Source: Mobiluncus sp963511525 (GTDB lineage Bacteria; Actinomycetota; Actinomycetes; Actinomycetales; Actinomycetaceae). Taken from it: a DNA stretch of 64,000 nucleotides. The stretch lies in NCBI RefSeq assembly GCF_963511525.1, contig NZ_CAUPIY010000003.1, positions 124,001 to 188,000 on the forward strand, in the 5' to 3' direction. Made by a program: the position numbers and the translations under genes. Numbering within the stretch: position 1 is the first letter of the stretch; the number at the start of each line of letters is the position of its first letter. The notes under the pieces are model-generated. The model had not been told where the DNA came from and did no database searches. It saw only the letters and a program-made list of their open reading frames with translations. Shown here piece after piece: positions 17,958 through 27,378 of the stretch.

Positions 17958-18533
17958 CTAGTCCGCAGACAAAATCAGACTCATCGCTTCAGAACGCGTC
18001 GTGCTGGAGTGTTCCATCACCCCGCGCACCGCGGAAGTCGTGGTGCGAGCCCCCGGCTTCTTTACCCCGCGCACCGTCATGCACATATGTTCGGCCTGCA
18101 GCACCACGATGACCCCCTGCGGCTGGAGCACCTGCCACACCGCGTCAGCGATTTGCTGGGTCAGGCGTTCTTGCACCTGCAAACGGTGCGCGTACCCGTC
18201 CACCAGCCGCGCCAGCTTGGACAGCCCCGTAATCCGTTTCCCCTGCGGGATATAGCCCACGTGCGCCAGTCCCACGAACGGCAGCAGGTGGTGTTCACAC
18301 ATGGAGTTGAACGGGATGTCTTTGACCAGAACAAGGTCGTTGTGTTCCACCGGGAACATTCGCTCCAGATGCTTTCGCGGATCCTCTTGGTAGCCTTGCA
18401 GCAGCTCCGCAAAAGAGCGGGCCATCCGGTCCGGGGTTTCGCGCAAGCCCTCGCGGTCGGGGTCTTCCCCCACCGCCACCAACAAATCCCGGATAGCCCG
18501 GGTCACCCCTTCGGGGTCATAGGTCGCGTTCAT
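17958..18533 (-). CDS. folE: GTP cyclohydrolase I
   Basis: 191 residues, usual length. It opens the guanine ring of GTP to give dihydroneopterin triphosphate, the first step of folate synthesis. Zinc and active-site motifs MCEHHLLPFVGLAHVGYIP and EAEHMCMTVRGV-type HMCM are intact, as is the C-terminal RSEAMSLI region. Its ATG overlaps the ftsH stop by four bases (ATGA). Confidence 0.97.
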   Translation of the reverse strand: MNATYDPEGVTRAIRDLLVAVGEDPDREGLRETPDRMARSFAELLQGYQEDPRKHLERMFPVEHNDLVLVKDIPFNSMCEHHLLPFVGLAHVGYIPQGKRITGLSKLARLVDGYAHRLQVQERLTQQIADAVWQVLQPQGVIVVLQAEHMCMTVRGVKKPGARTTTSAVRGVMEHSSTTRSEAMSLILSAD

Positions 18534-20815
18534 TCGTTTTCATCCTCACTAGGTGCTGGCGCAGGTTCCCCACTTGGGTTTTCAGTCGGAGGCAGCGGGT
18601 CGGTGTCGTCGAGAATACGCACCTCTTGTTTCTTCCCGATCGGAGGAATCGGCAAGCTCAAATCAGCCGCAGCTGCGGGGTCCAGTTGCGAATCTGCCGG
18701 GTTTTCCTCGGTCTTCACTTCCCCCTGACCAAACGGCACGGTTCCCCCGAGCCCTGAATCCGCCAACGGGCGATCGGCACCATCCAAAGCGAAACCTTCT
18801 CCCGACTCTGCGCTGGCTTTGGCGTTACGAATCCTCACGGCTTCAGGAATCTCGATAGGTCCGCGGTCATGGGAGGTTAGCCCTTCATAAGACTGCCACA
18901 CGGTGCGGCGCGGCGCTTTCTTAACATCTTTAAAGATGACATCCAAGGCTTTTTCGTCCAGAGTTTCTTCCTCCAGCAAGCGGCGCGCGAGCGTATCCAA
19001 AATGTCACGATTCTCGGTAATGATGGACCAGGCTTCTCGCGTGGCGGCTTCCATCAAATCTTGCACCTCCGTGTCGATCGCATGAGCGGTGGAATCGGAA
19101 TAATCTTGCGCTTTGCCATAATCCATGCCCACAAAAGGTTCATCGTGGGAGCTGCCGTAACGAACCGCTCCCAACCCGGCCGACAAGCCCCAGCGGGTCA
19201 CCATCTTGCGGGCGATAGCGGTGGCATTTTCAATGTCATTAGACGCCCCGGTAGAGGGGTCCTGGAACACGATTTCCTCTACGACTCGCCCTCCCATAGC
19301 GTAAACCAGCTGGTCCAGCAGCTGATTACGGGTCTCGGAATAGCGATCCTCGGTGGGCATGACCATGGTGTAGCCCAAGGCGTGTCCACGGGGCAGAATC
19401 GTCACTTTCGTCACGGGGTCTGAATAGTTCGATGCCGCGGCGCACAAGGCGTGGCCACCCTCGTGGTAGGCAGTGACCAGTTTGTCGTGGTCGTTCATAA
19501 TCCGCGAATGCTTCTGGGGCCCGGCAATAACCCGGTCCACCGCTTCATCGAGATCCTGGGCGGTAATGACTTCCCGACTGTGACGTGCCGCCAGCAGGGC
19601 CGCTTCGTTCAAAACATTGGCCAAATCCGCGCCGGTGAATCCGGGGGAACGTTTGGCCAGAGATTTCATATCCGCATCGGGAGCCAAGGGCTTGTTCTTG
19701 GAGTGAACCGCCAAAATCGCTTCGCGTCCCTTTAAATCCGGGGCTTCGACCGCGACTTGACGATCAAAACGACCGGGACGCAACAAAGCCGGATCGAGCA
19801 CATCGGCACGGTTGGTAGCGGCAATCATGATGACGTTGGTGCGTTCATCGAATCCGTCCATCTCAACCAGCAGCTGGTTCAAGGTCTGTTCGCGTTCATC
19901 GTGACCCCCGCCCAAGCCGGTGCCGCGGTGACGACCTACCGCGTCAATCTCGTCAACAAAAATGATGGCCGGAGCCGCCGCCCGTGCCTGCTCAAACAAA
20001 TCCCGCACTCGGGAGGCGCCCATACCCACGAACATCTCGACGAACTCGGAACCGCTCATCGAAAAGAACGGCACCCCGGCTTCTCCCGCAACCGCGCGAG
20101 CCAACAGGGTCTTACCGGTGCCGGGAGGACCGTAGAGCAGCACCCCCTTGGGAATCTTCGCCCCAAGCTTGTGGAACTTTTCGGGCTCCGCCAGGAACTC
20201 TTTGATTTCCTCCAATTCCTCCACAGCCTCATTGACGCCCGCAACGTCAGCGAACGTCACTTTCGTTTCGTCCTCTTTGTTGAACATTCGAGGCTTTGCT
20301 CTACCCATTCCGAGGGGACCCATACCCCCGCCCATGCGCGAAACAAACCAGAAAAACACCACAAAGATGATAATCATCGGCACCATCAAAGTGAGCATGG
20401 ACTCCCACCAGGAGGACACCGGATAGATAGAATCGAAACCCTTCTTTGGTTTCGCGTCGGCTACCGCGTTCGCAACCGTCTCAGCTTGGGGACGAACATA
20501 CGAAAAAGAAACCTTTTTACCCGCATCCGCATTCGGTTTCAACCCGAAAGGACCGTCTTTGGGCAGGTAAACCCGCGGACGTTGGTAGGACTTGGTCAAC
20601 TCCATACTGACGGTCTGGGTGCCATCGTTGATAACGACTTTTTCAACGGTGCTGCCCCGCAACAACGTCAAACCTTCGTCGGTGGTAATGCGAGTGGGAC
20701 CGCCTTGGGCAGAAAAAACCATGAAAGCCACAATTATTGCGATGACTACAAAGGCCGCGATGCCGCCAGAGATTTGTTTTTTCTTTGGAGTTTTATTCGT
20801 CTTGTCCATGTTCAC
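18530..20815 (-). CDS. ftsH: ATP-dependent zinc metalloprotease FtsH
   Basis: 761 residues. Membrane-bound hexameric AAA+ protease that degrades membrane and some soluble proteins. Two membrane spans (near residues 15-37 and 135-158) bracket the extracytoplasmic domain. The AAA domain has GPPGTGKT, the Walker B region IIFVDEID, and second-region-of-homology arginines. The protease site is HEGGH followed by the distal zinc-ligand region. The C-terminal tail of about 110 residues is Pro/Glu/Asp-rich, as in actinobacteria. It heads the folate operon and overlaps folE. Confidence 0.98.
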   Translation of the reverse strand: MNMDKTNKTPKKKQISGGIAAFVVIAIIVAFMVFSAQGGPTRITTDEGLTLLRGSTVEKVVINDGTQTVSMELTKSYQRPRVYLPKDGPFGLKPNADAGKKVSFSYVRPQAETVANAVADAKPKKGFDSIYPVSSWWESMLTLMVPMIIIFVVFFWFVSRMGGGMGPLGMGRAKPRMFNKEDETKVTFADVAGVNEAVEELEEIKEFLAEPEKFHKLGAKIPKGVLLYGPPGTGKTLLARAVAGEAGVPFFSMSGSEFVEMFVGMGASRVRDLFEQARAAAPAIIFVDEIDAVGRHRGTGLGGGHDEREQTLNQLLVEMDGFDERTNVIMIAATNRADVLDPALLRPGRFDRQVAVEAPDLKGREAILAVHSKNKPLAPDADMKSLAKRSPGFTGADLANVLNEAALLAARHSREVITAQDLDEAVDRVIAGPQKHSRIMNDHDKLVTAYHEGGHALCAAASNYSDPVTKVTILPRGHALGYTMVMPTEDRYSETRNQLLDQLVYAMGGRVVEEIVFQDPSTGASNDIENATAIARKMVTRWGLSAGLGAVRYGSSHDEPFVGMDYGKAQDYSDSTAHAIDTEVQDLMEAATREAWSIITENRDILDTLARRLLEEETLDEKALDVIFKDVKKAPRRTVWQSYEGLTSHDRGPIEIPEAVRIRNAKASAESGEGFALDGADRPLADSGLGGTVPFGQGEVKTEENPADSQLDPAAAADLSLPIPPIGKKQEVRILDDTDPLPPTENPSGEPAPAPSEDENE

Positions 20816-20908
20816 TTTTCCGTTATCCGGTACAACACCTTAAGCCTACCAAACAGCTATAAAATGGGTGCATTCCCCCAGTTTTACGCCAACTATAAAG
20901 AGAGCATC

Positions 20909-22123
20909 ATGAAGATTGTTATCGCGGCTGATTCTTATCCCCCAGACGTGAGTGGGAATGCGATTTTTTCTCAGAACTTAGCTCGCGGGCTGCGCGCTCG
21001 GGGCCACAGCGTTCATGTCATCGCTCCTTCCCCAGTTTCTAGGCCGTATATCACCAACGTTGCGGGTATTTCCGAGCATCGGATGCGCTCCCACGAATTT
21101 GCCTATCTCCGTGGTTTCTCTCTGAGTATGCCTTGGAAAATTAATAGCACCGTGCGCCGAATTCTGCAGGGTATAAATCCCGATGTGGTACACGTGCAAT
21201 CCCACCTCAGCGTGGGCCGGGCCGTCTGCAAATACGCCAACGAATTGGGACTGCCGTTGGTTGTGACAAACCACTTCACTCCGGAAAACCTCCTTGACCG
21301 CATCTCTTGCTGTGTACCGAAGTTCATCGGCAAGCTGCTGGCGGATATGGCCTGGAGGGACCTGGCAAATGTGTTCCAACGAGCCGATCGTCTGGTCGCT
21401 CCCAGCCCCGCCGCTATCGCGGTCATGAAAGAACACGCGCATCTGGGCGGAGGCATCTCCATCAGCAACGGGGTGAATCTGCCCGTGCACCAAGCTGCCG
21501 CTCAAAAGGCTGAAAAACACCAAATTCCGCACCTTCTGTACGTGGGACGTCTGGAAAACCAGAAACACGTGGACGACATCATCACCGCCCTGGCCCTGCT
21601 GCAGCCCTCCACCAAACTGCACTTTGACATTGTGGGAACCGGCACGAAAAAGGAAGATTTGCGGCGGAAAGCTGCGGAACTGCGGGTCTTTGACCGGGTT
21701 ACTTTCCATGGTTACCTGGACGACGATGCCCTCATCGAGATGTACGCGCGCAGCGATATTTTTGTCAACGCCTCCACTGGGGAACTGCAGTCTTTGGCGA
21801 CTTTGGAGGCACTGAGTTCGGGGATTCCGGTAATTTTGGCGAATGCGGTAGGGCTGCCGCACTTGGTGAGTCCCGGCGTCAACGGCTACCTGTTCCAGCC
21901 CGGAGATGTCGAGGCTCTCTCCGATTACCTGGAAGACTTGGCTTTAAACGAGCAAAAACGCAAGTTTATGGGCAAGATGAGCCTAGAGAAAGCTAAACCC
22001 CATGACTTTGAAAAAACTCTGGACAGCTACGAAGCCCTGTACCGTTCGGCTCAGGAAGAAAACACGAAAGTGCGCCAGCATCTGGACGCCATCGATCCCG
22101 ACTACGTATTCCCCCAGGAGTAG
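20909..22123 (+). CDS. Family 4-type glycosyltransferase (GT-B fold)
   Basis: 404 residues from the ATG of MKIVIAADSYPPDVSGNAIF. The N-terminal Rossmann domain has the Gly-rich acceptor loop, and the C-terminal domain carries LLYVGRLENQKHVDDIITAL and the EALSSGIPVILANAVGLP nucleotide-sugar site with the E-x7-E pattern. Such enzymes transfer sugar to lipid or glycan acceptors at the cytoplasmic membrane; alpha-mannosyl- or glucosyl-lipid synthesis is typical, but the substrate is not readable here. The ATG follows a TATAAAGAGAG stretch that could act as -10 box or ribosome site. It is an isolated plus-strand gene between hpt and ftsH, which are usually adjacent. The long upstream frame is antisense to ftsH and is not coding. 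Confidence 0.88.
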   Translation: MKIVIAADSYPPDVSGNAIFSQNLARGLRARGHSVHVIAPSPVSRPYITNVAGISEHRMRSHEFAYLRGFSLSMPWKINSTVRRILQGINPDVVHVQSHLSVGRAVCKYANELGLPLVVTNHFTPENLLDRISCCVPKFIGKLLADMAWRDLANVFQRADRLVAPSPAAIAVMKEHAHLGGGISISNGVNLPVHQAAAQKAEKHQIPHLLYVGRLENQKHVDDIITALALLQPSTKLHFDIVGTGTKKEDLRRKAAELRVFDRVTFHGYLDDDALIEMYARSDIFVNASTGELQSLATLEALSSGIPVILANAVGLPHLVSPGVNGYLFQPGDVEALSDYLEDLALNEQKRKFMGKMSLEKAKPHDFEKTLDSYEALYRSAQEENTKVRQHLDAIDPDYVFPQE

Positions 22124-22131
22124 TCGCGCGG

Positions 22132-22686
22132 CTACTTTTCGTAAACGTGGGGCGCTAAGAGCCCGATAAACGGCAGGTTGCGGTAGCGTTCGGCGTAGTC
22201 CAGGCCGTATCCGACCACGAATTCGTTGGGAATATCGAAGCCCACGTAGCGTGGATTGACCACCGCTTTGGCGGCATCGGGTTTACGCAACAAAGTCGCG
22301 ATATTCAGGGACGCACACCCCCGGGTGCGCAGGTTTGCCTCCAGCCAAGACAGGGTCAAGCCGGAATCGATAATGTCCTCCACGATTAAGACGTGACGGT
22401 CTTTAATATCGGTGTCCAGATCCTTCAAAATCCGCACCACCCCGGACGATTTCGTCCCAGAACCGTAAGAGGACACCGCCATCCAATCCATCTGAATGGG
22501 CGAGTGCAGTTTCCGAGCCAAGTCCGCCATCACCATGACAGCTCCGCGCAACACCCCCACCAGCAGGATTTCGCGACCCGCGTAGTCGTTGTCAATGACG
22601 GCCGCCATCTGGGTGAGCCTGGTTTGAATCTGTTCCTCGGTCAATAAGACCCGTTCCATGTCTGCGCCTATGTCTGCAGCGTCCAT
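22132..22686 (-). CDS. hpt: Hypoxanthine phosphoribosyltransferase
   Basis: 184 residues, normal length. Salvages hypoxanthine and guanine with PRPP. The PRPP-binding motif VLIVEDIIDSGLTL and the base-binding VGFDIPNEFVVGYGLDY are intact. It follows tilS by about 100 bases on the same strand; the tilS-hpt-ftsH order is common in Gram-positives, though here a glycosyltransferase gene lies before ftsH. Confidence 0.96.
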   Translation of the reverse strand: MDAADIGADMERVLLTEEQIQTRLTQMAAVIDNDYAGREILLVGVLRGAVMVMADLARKLHSPIQMDWMAVSSYGSGTKSSGVVRILKDLDTDIKDRHVLIVEDIIDSGLTLSWLEANLRTRGCASLNIATLLRKPDAAKAVVNPRYVGFDIPNEFVVGYGLDYAERYRNLPFIGLLAPHVYEK

Positions 22687-22789
22687 CAGATGCCTCCCTC
22701 AAGTTGCAGGTTCATTCTAAAAGTTCCCCCGCTGGTCTGTGTCCATTTTAGGCCTTCCCCCGGCATTGCCTAAATCGTCATTTTTTCGG

Positions 22790-24049
22790 TTAATCCGAAC
22801 GTTTTTCGGGGTCGGAGCCGTCAGAGCAGTCGCGAGAGCGGCCGACAAATTCCAAGAAGTTCCCCCGGCGGGTGACGGTAATCCCGGGCAGGGCGAGGGG
22901 ACCTTGGCCATGCCAGTCATGAATCAGGCCCACTACGCCACGCAGGTGGGCTTCAGTGAGGGAATCCACCCTCGCCCCCGCTAACAGGCTCGCTCGGCGT
23001 AACACCCGGCGCAGGACCGGGGCGGAATAGCGGATTAGGTCGTGGGATTTGTACCCCTCAATGACCGTGAGGTCTAGTTTTACACTGTCCCCCGGTTCCC
23101 CATCGCCGGGCTCGTCGCTCAGCACTTCCCAAAGGACCTCTCCCGCGAGCATTTCCAGTATGGTGTCGTCCGCGGCGGCCTGACCAGCCAGACGTGCCAA
23201 AGCGGGAGCGGGGTCTTGACCGAGCGCGGCCGCGAGAGCGGGCATAACCTGTTCGCGGATGGCAGCACGAGGTAACGGCTGGCCAGCGGCAGTTTTCACG
23301 GGGCCTTCCATCCGGTTGCTCGGATCGTTGACGGCTACGAGCCCGGCCTGCTCACAAGCGGCTTGGGTGAGTTCCCGCCGAATTCCCAGCAATGGACGCG
23401 CTAGGCCCAAATCCACCGCGGCATCGACACCGGAATCTGCCTCCCTCCAGGCAAAACGTAAGGGTAGGCCGGTTTGGCAATCCAAGGACTCAAACTCTCT
23501 CATGGCCGCAATGGAACGTAGCGAAGATCCCCGCGCCAAACGTAACAAGACGGTTTCGGCCTGGTCATCCAACGTATGCCCGGTGAGAATAACCGCGTGG
23601 TTCTTCCCCTGGGCTTTGGCCTCGGCTATGGCAGCGCGTGCCAACAATCCCCAGCGCAACAGGCGCGCCTCGCCTTCCGGCCCGTTTGCACCTCCGCCAC
23701 TTTCGCCCCGCAACACCATCGCCGAAGTAAACCCCAGCTCGCGGGCACACCGGGCGGCGGCTTGCGATTCAGAGGCGGATTCGGACCGCCAGCCGTGATC
23801 TACCGTGAGGCAGCTCACGACCCACGGGCGAGGGTGACGCAGAGCGACGCGAATCAGAGCCGCCGCTAAACTCAACGAATCAGGACCGCCCGAAAGCGCC
23901 AGACACAACAGCGTATCTTCCGGGGATCCTAGTGAGTGCAGCACCCGGCGCACCGCAAGCTGGATTTCCCCCAAAGCTCCCCCGGCGTCATGCTCCCAAA
24001 GGCGCGTCTCGGCACCCTCAGGGCTAACAAAGGGAGGCAGAGAACTCAT
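22790..24049 (-). CDS. tilS: tRNA(Ile)-lysidine synthase
   Basis: 419 residues. It attaches lysine to C34 of tRNA-Ile(CAU), so the tRNA reads AUA. The PP-loop ATP-pyrophosphatase motif SGGPDS is at residues 53-58, and LTGHTLDDQAETVLLRLARGS is the second catalytic block. The C-terminal part is divergent, as in actinobacteria. Only 12 bases separate it from the upstream NlpC/P60 gene, so they may share a transcript. Confidence 0.94.
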   Translation of the reverse strand: MSSLPPFVSPEGAETRLWEHDAGGALGEIQLAVRRVLHSLGSPEDTLLCLALSGGPDSLSLAAALIRVALRHPRPWVVSCLTVDHGWRSESASESQAAARCARELGFTSAMVLRGESGGGANGPEGEARLLRWGLLARAAIAEAKAQGKNHAVILTGHTLDDQAETVLLRLARGSSLRSIAAMREFESLDCQTGLPLRFAWREADSGVDAAVDLGLARPLLGIRRELTQAACEQAGLVAVNDPSNRMEGPVKTAAGQPLPRAAIREQVMPALAAALGQDPAPALARLAGQAAADDTILEMLAGEVLWEVLSDEPGDGEPGDSVKLDLTVIEGYKSHDLIRYSAPVLRRVLRRASLLAGARVDSLTEAHLRGVVGLIHDWHGQGPLALPGITVTRRGNFLEFVGRSRDCSDGSDPEKRSD

Positions 24050-24061
24050 GGATGCATTCTA

Positions 24062-25423
24062 TTAGAGGCGCGCCACGAAAGGCATAATCTTGTTCTGGTT
24101 ATAGAAGTTGAAAATACCCACGGAACTGCCGGGCTTAGGCGCCATCAGGATGGTGTCGCCGCCGGAGTAAATCGCCACGTGGTAGACCCCGTTACCAGTC
24201 CCGTTATTGGACCAAAACACCAAATCTCCCGGCTGTTTTTCGCTGAAAGGAACATTGGCGTAGGCGTTGTATTGGGCAGCGGCGGAACGCTGCACTCCTT
24301 TGCCGAGCTCTTTCATCCCCGCATAAACCAATCCAGAGCAGTCGTAGCCGTCGGGCCCGGTCCCACCCCAAACGTAAGGAATACCTGTTTTCGTTTTAGC
24401 CCAATCCAGCAAGGCCGGACCATATCCCCCGCTCGCGGCACTGCTGGGGGGCGCGGCGGGCTGAGAAGTCGGCGCTGGTGAAGTTGTCGGCTGAGAGGGG
24501 ACAACGCTAGGTTGCGAGGTCGCTTGCGGAGATTGTCCCGAAGCCGCTGCCTGGCGAGCCTGGCGGTCTGCTTGCGCCTTAGCAGCCTGCTCACGCGCTT
24601 TTTGTTCCGCTGCCTGTTGAGCTGCCCGAGCCGCTGCCTGCTGGGCTGCCAGAGCCTCTTGTTCTTGACGTTTGCGCTGCGCCGCGGCCGCCAGGGCAGC
24701 TTGTCGCTCCTGCTCGACTTTTTCCTGCCGGGCTTTTTCTTCCGCAATCGTCACTTCGCGTTCCCGCGCCAACTCGACAATGATTTTTTCCCGCTGAGAT
24801 TCAAGTTTCTTTAACTCGTCCAAAGCATCTTGGGCCTGGGCGCGAGCGGTTTTTTCGGTAGTGGCCAAGCTGGCAGCCGCGTCTTTCTTAGCTTTGGCGG
24901 CGCGATTGGCCTTGTCGCGCAATACTTCGGCGACATTTTGCAGCGCCATCAAGCCCTGAGTTTGGTTGTCTGCCTGATTGCCCAAAGCATCGGTGGCGGC
25001 TTCCTTCAAAGCGGCGTCGCGGAAGGCATCGGATTCGGTAATAGCTGCCAAATCGGACAATCCACTGCTGTTTTGGCGATACATTGCCACAGCCAGCCGA
25101 CCCAGCTTTGCTTTGGCCGCGTCGGCTTCCCGTTTCGCCGCCTGGGCTTTTTTCGCGCTTTCGCTGGCTTCAGCAGTGGCGGCATTAAGAGCATCCGTAG
25201 CCTCGGCAAAATCTTCGGCAGTTTGGGCATAGTGTAACTGGGCTTCATCGACTTTCACCCGGTTGCGGGCAATAGCGCTTTCCAGTTGGGCTATGCGATC
25301 CGGTTTTGCGCTGGGAGCGCCCACAGCCAGGGGAATTGCCCCCATCCCCAGCGTCATAGCCGCAGCCACACTCATCGCCACCAAGCGACGCTTCCATGGT
25401 CCAAACTGGTCTGCGTTACTCAA
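24062..25423 (-). CDS. Secreted NlpC/P60 peptidoglycan hydrolase (RipA-like)
   Basis: 453 residues. A basic N-terminus and a signal segment (MSVAAAMTLGMGAIPLAVGA) direct export. Residues about 40-290 form a long Ala/Glu/Lys/Gln-rich coiled coil, and a Pro/Ser/Thr/Gln linker follows. The C-terminal C40 domain has the catalytic Cys in GYDCSGLVYAGM and the His in GVYHVAIYSGG. Such enzymes cut the D-Glu-mDAP bond during cell separation. The coiled coil probably regulates or positions the enzyme. Upstream lies a TAAC-rich motif shared with the M23 peptidase gene at 43.2-44.0 kb. Confidence 0.93.
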   Translation of the reverse strand: MSNADQFGPWKRRLVAMSVAAAMTLGMGAIPLAVGAPSAKPDRIAQLESAIARNRVKVDEAQLHYAQTAEDFAEATDALNAATAEASESAKKAQAAKREADAAKAKLGRLAVAMYRQNSSGLSDLAAITESDAFRDAALKEAATDALGNQADNQTQGLMALQNVAEVLRDKANRAAKAKKDAAASLATTEKTARAQAQDALDELKKLESQREKIIVELAREREVTIAEEKARQEKVEQERQAALAAAAQRKRQEQEALAAQQAAARAAQQAAEQKAREQAAKAQADRQARQAAASGQSPQATSQPSVVPSQPTTSPAPTSQPAAPPSSAASGGYGPALLDWAKTKTGIPYVWGGTGPDGYDCSGLVYAGMKELGKGVQRSAAAQYNAYANVPFSEKQPGDLVFWSNNGTGNGVYHVAIYSGGDTILMAPKPGSSVGIFNFYNQNKIMPFVARL

Positions 25424-25532
25424 AGCCTGCCTCCCTTAACAGCTTCTTTAACTCTAACCACATCAATCGGCAGTTTTCAACAGATTTAACGATTCTAAAC
25501 AAAAATCACTACTTTCACAATAACCTCATCTA

Positions 25533-25560
25533 TCACTTTAGTAACAGCAGTAACATTTGT
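25533..25560 (-). promoter_or_regulatory. TAAC-repeat box upstream of the NlpC/P60 gene
   Basis: The plus strand reads TCACTTTAGTAACA, then GCA, then GTAACATTTGT. The two GTAACA copies are nine bases apart. The first 14 and last 11 bases recur exactly upstream of the M23 peptidase gene (44115-44133), in the same orientation relative to its gene and at a similar distance (about 90-110 bases). GTAAC direct repeats with this kind of spacing resemble sites of the response regulator MtrA, which controls cell-wall hydrolases in corynebacteria. The assignment to MtrA is inference. Confidence 0.55.
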
Positions 25561-25602
25561 CCTGACAAATGCCGGGGGGTGTCGGCAACACCACACCGAA
25601 AA

Positions 25603-25640
25603 AAGGTTCCCCTCCCGCACAAACGCGAGAGGGGAACCTT
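25603..25640 (-). terminator. Intrinsic terminator of rho
   Basis: A perfect 12-pair stem (25603-25614 with 25629-25640) and a 14-base loop are followed on the minus strand by TTTT extending the stem's last T pair. It begins 17 bases after the rho stop codon and is a convincing factor-independent terminator. Confidence 0.85.
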
Positions 25641-25656
25641 GTGAAAAGTGAAAAAC

Positions 25657-27378
25657 CTATTCCGCAGGAGTCGTCTTGGCGACTGCCATCAGGAACTCGG
25701 CATTGGTCTGGGTATCTTTCAGCTTCTGGAGCACCACGCCTGCGGCTTGTTCCAGTTCCAGAGACGCCAGCACTCGACGTAGCCGCCACAGCACGCTCAG
25801 CTCCTCCTTCGTGAACAGCACCTCCTCGTGGCGAGTACCCGAAGAATTGACATCCACCGCCGGATACAAACGCTTTTCGGCCAGTTCGCGAGACAGCCGG
25901 AGTTCCATATTGCCGGTACCTTTGAATTCCTCAAAGATGACCTCGTCCATCTTGGAGCCAGTTTCGACCAGGGCGGTAGCGATAATCGTCAAGGAGCCGC
26001 CGTTTTCGACGTTGCGGGCGGCGCCAAAGAAACGCTTGGGCGGATACAGAGCAGACGCATCCACACCACCAGAAAGAATCCGACCCGAAGCCGGGGCGGC
26101 CAGGTTGTAAGCACGCCCCAAACGAGTGATGGAATCCAGCAGCACCACGACGTCGCCGCCCAGCTCCACCAAGCGCTTGGCTCGCTCAATCGCGAGTTCC
26201 GCCACCGTAGTGTGTTCCGAGGCAGGACGATCGAAAGTCGAGGCAATAACCTCGCCCTTGACCGTGCGTTGCATATCGGTGACTTCCTCCGGGCGTTCGT
26301 CCACCAGAACCACCATGATGTGAACTTCGGGGTTGTTGATGGAAATCGCGTTGGCAATTTGCTGCAAGATGATGGTCTTACCGGCCTTCGGCGGAGACAC
26401 AATCAGGCCGCGCTGACCCTTGCCGATGGGAGCCATCAGGTCAATAATCCGCGGAGCCAGCACCTTCGAAGATGTTTCCAGGCGCAACTGTTCATCAGGA
26501 TACAGCGGGGTCAGCTTGGAAAACTCGATTCGTTGCGAAGCCTCCTCGATGCTCTGCCCGTTGATGGAATCCAGATGGACCAAAGCGTTGTGCTTGACAC
26601 GGCGTTCCTCGCCTTCACGAGGCTTGCGCACTGCTCCCACAATCGCGTCGCCGGGACGCAGTCCCCACCGCCGCACCTGACCCAAAGTCACGTAAACATC
26701 GTTAGGGCCGGGCAGGTACCCGGAGGTCCGCACAAAGGCGTGGTTCTCTTTCACGTCCAAGATACCGGCGATAGGCAGCAACTCTTCGGGGCTGATTTCT
26801 TCGCCGCTGTTGTTGTTGTCGTTGTCATCCCGATCGCGGCCACGGTTGCGGTTGCGATTTCGGCCGCGGCGATCGTTGCGGTTGCGCCGGTCATAGCGTT
26901 CGCTCCGGTCGTCTTGAGTCTGTTCGCGCCGGGCGCTGGCTCCTTGGGCTACCGCTTCCAGCTGGGGATTGTTCTCGGTGACGGATTCGGCGTCATCATG
27001 GCTGCGGTGGTGGCGCGAGGGCGCGGCTCCAAGATCGTGCTCCAACGCCGCCTTCACGTCAAGAGTGGGCGTGTATTCGGAGTTTTCTTCCGTGCTGGGT
27101 TCACCCGCCGGCGCAGAGACCCGACGGTGACGGCGCACCGTACGCGTTTGACCCGCGGAGGGAGTAGCTTCTTTCTCACCGTCACGTTCCGTATCCTGAG
27201 ACGGTTTTCGCGTCGCAGTTTTTTGGGAGGCGGGCGCAGAATCTCCAGATTTCTGTTTTTCAATAATCGCTTCAATAAGTTGCGGTTTTCGAGCCTGAGA
27301 AATGCCTTTAATGCCCAGCGACTTTGCCAGTTCGCGCAGTTCCGAAAGCTTCATAGCAGCCAGTTGATTGTCGTTCAC
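25657..27378 (-). CDS. rho: Transcription termination factor Rho
   Basis: 573 residues. Hexameric RNA translocase that ends transcription. The N-terminal helical domain (MKLSELRELAKSLGIKGISQ) is followed by an actinobacterial insert of about 150 residues rich in Arg, Asn, Asp and Glu, with a basic RNRNRGRDRDD run. The RNA-binding cold-shock-like domain comes next, then the motor domain with SPPKAGKT (Walker A) and VVVLLDSITRLGRAYN (Walker B and Q-loop). It stands alone here, apart from thrB, next to which it usually lies in actinobacteria. Confidence 0.98.
   Translation of the reverse strand: MNDNQLAAMKLSELRELAKSLGIKGISQARKPQLIEAIIEKQKSGDSAPASQKTATRKPSQDTERDGEKEATPSAGQTRTVRRHRRVSAPAGEPSTEENSEYTPTLDVKAALEHDLGAAPSRHHRSHDDAESVTENNPQLEAVAQGASARREQTQDDRSERYDRRNRNDRRGRNRNRNRGRDRDDNDNNNSGEEISPEELLPIAGILDVKENHAFVRTSGYLPGPNDVYVTLGQVRRWGLRPGDAIVGAVRKPREGEERRVKHNALVHLDSINGQSIEEASQRIEFSKLTPLYPDEQLRLETSSKVLAPRIIDLMAPIGKGQRGLIVSPPKAGKTIILQQIANAISINNPEVHIMVVLVDERPEEVTDMQRTVKGEVIASTFDRPASEHTTVAELAIERAKRLVELGGDVVVLLDSITRLGRAYNLAAPASGRILSGGVDASALYPPKRFFGAARNVENGGSLTIIATALVETGSKMDEVIFEEFKGTGNMELRLSRELAEKRLYPAVDVNSSGTRHEEVLFTKEELSVLWRLRRVLASLELEQAAGVVLQKLKDTQTNAEFLMAVAKTTPAE

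Noticed and set aside
24300..25300. Repetitive Ala/Glu/Gln/Lys-coding region in the NlpC/P60 gene
   Set aside because: It looks like a tandem DNA repeat but is the degenerate coding pattern of a coiled coil; no exact repeat unit persists.
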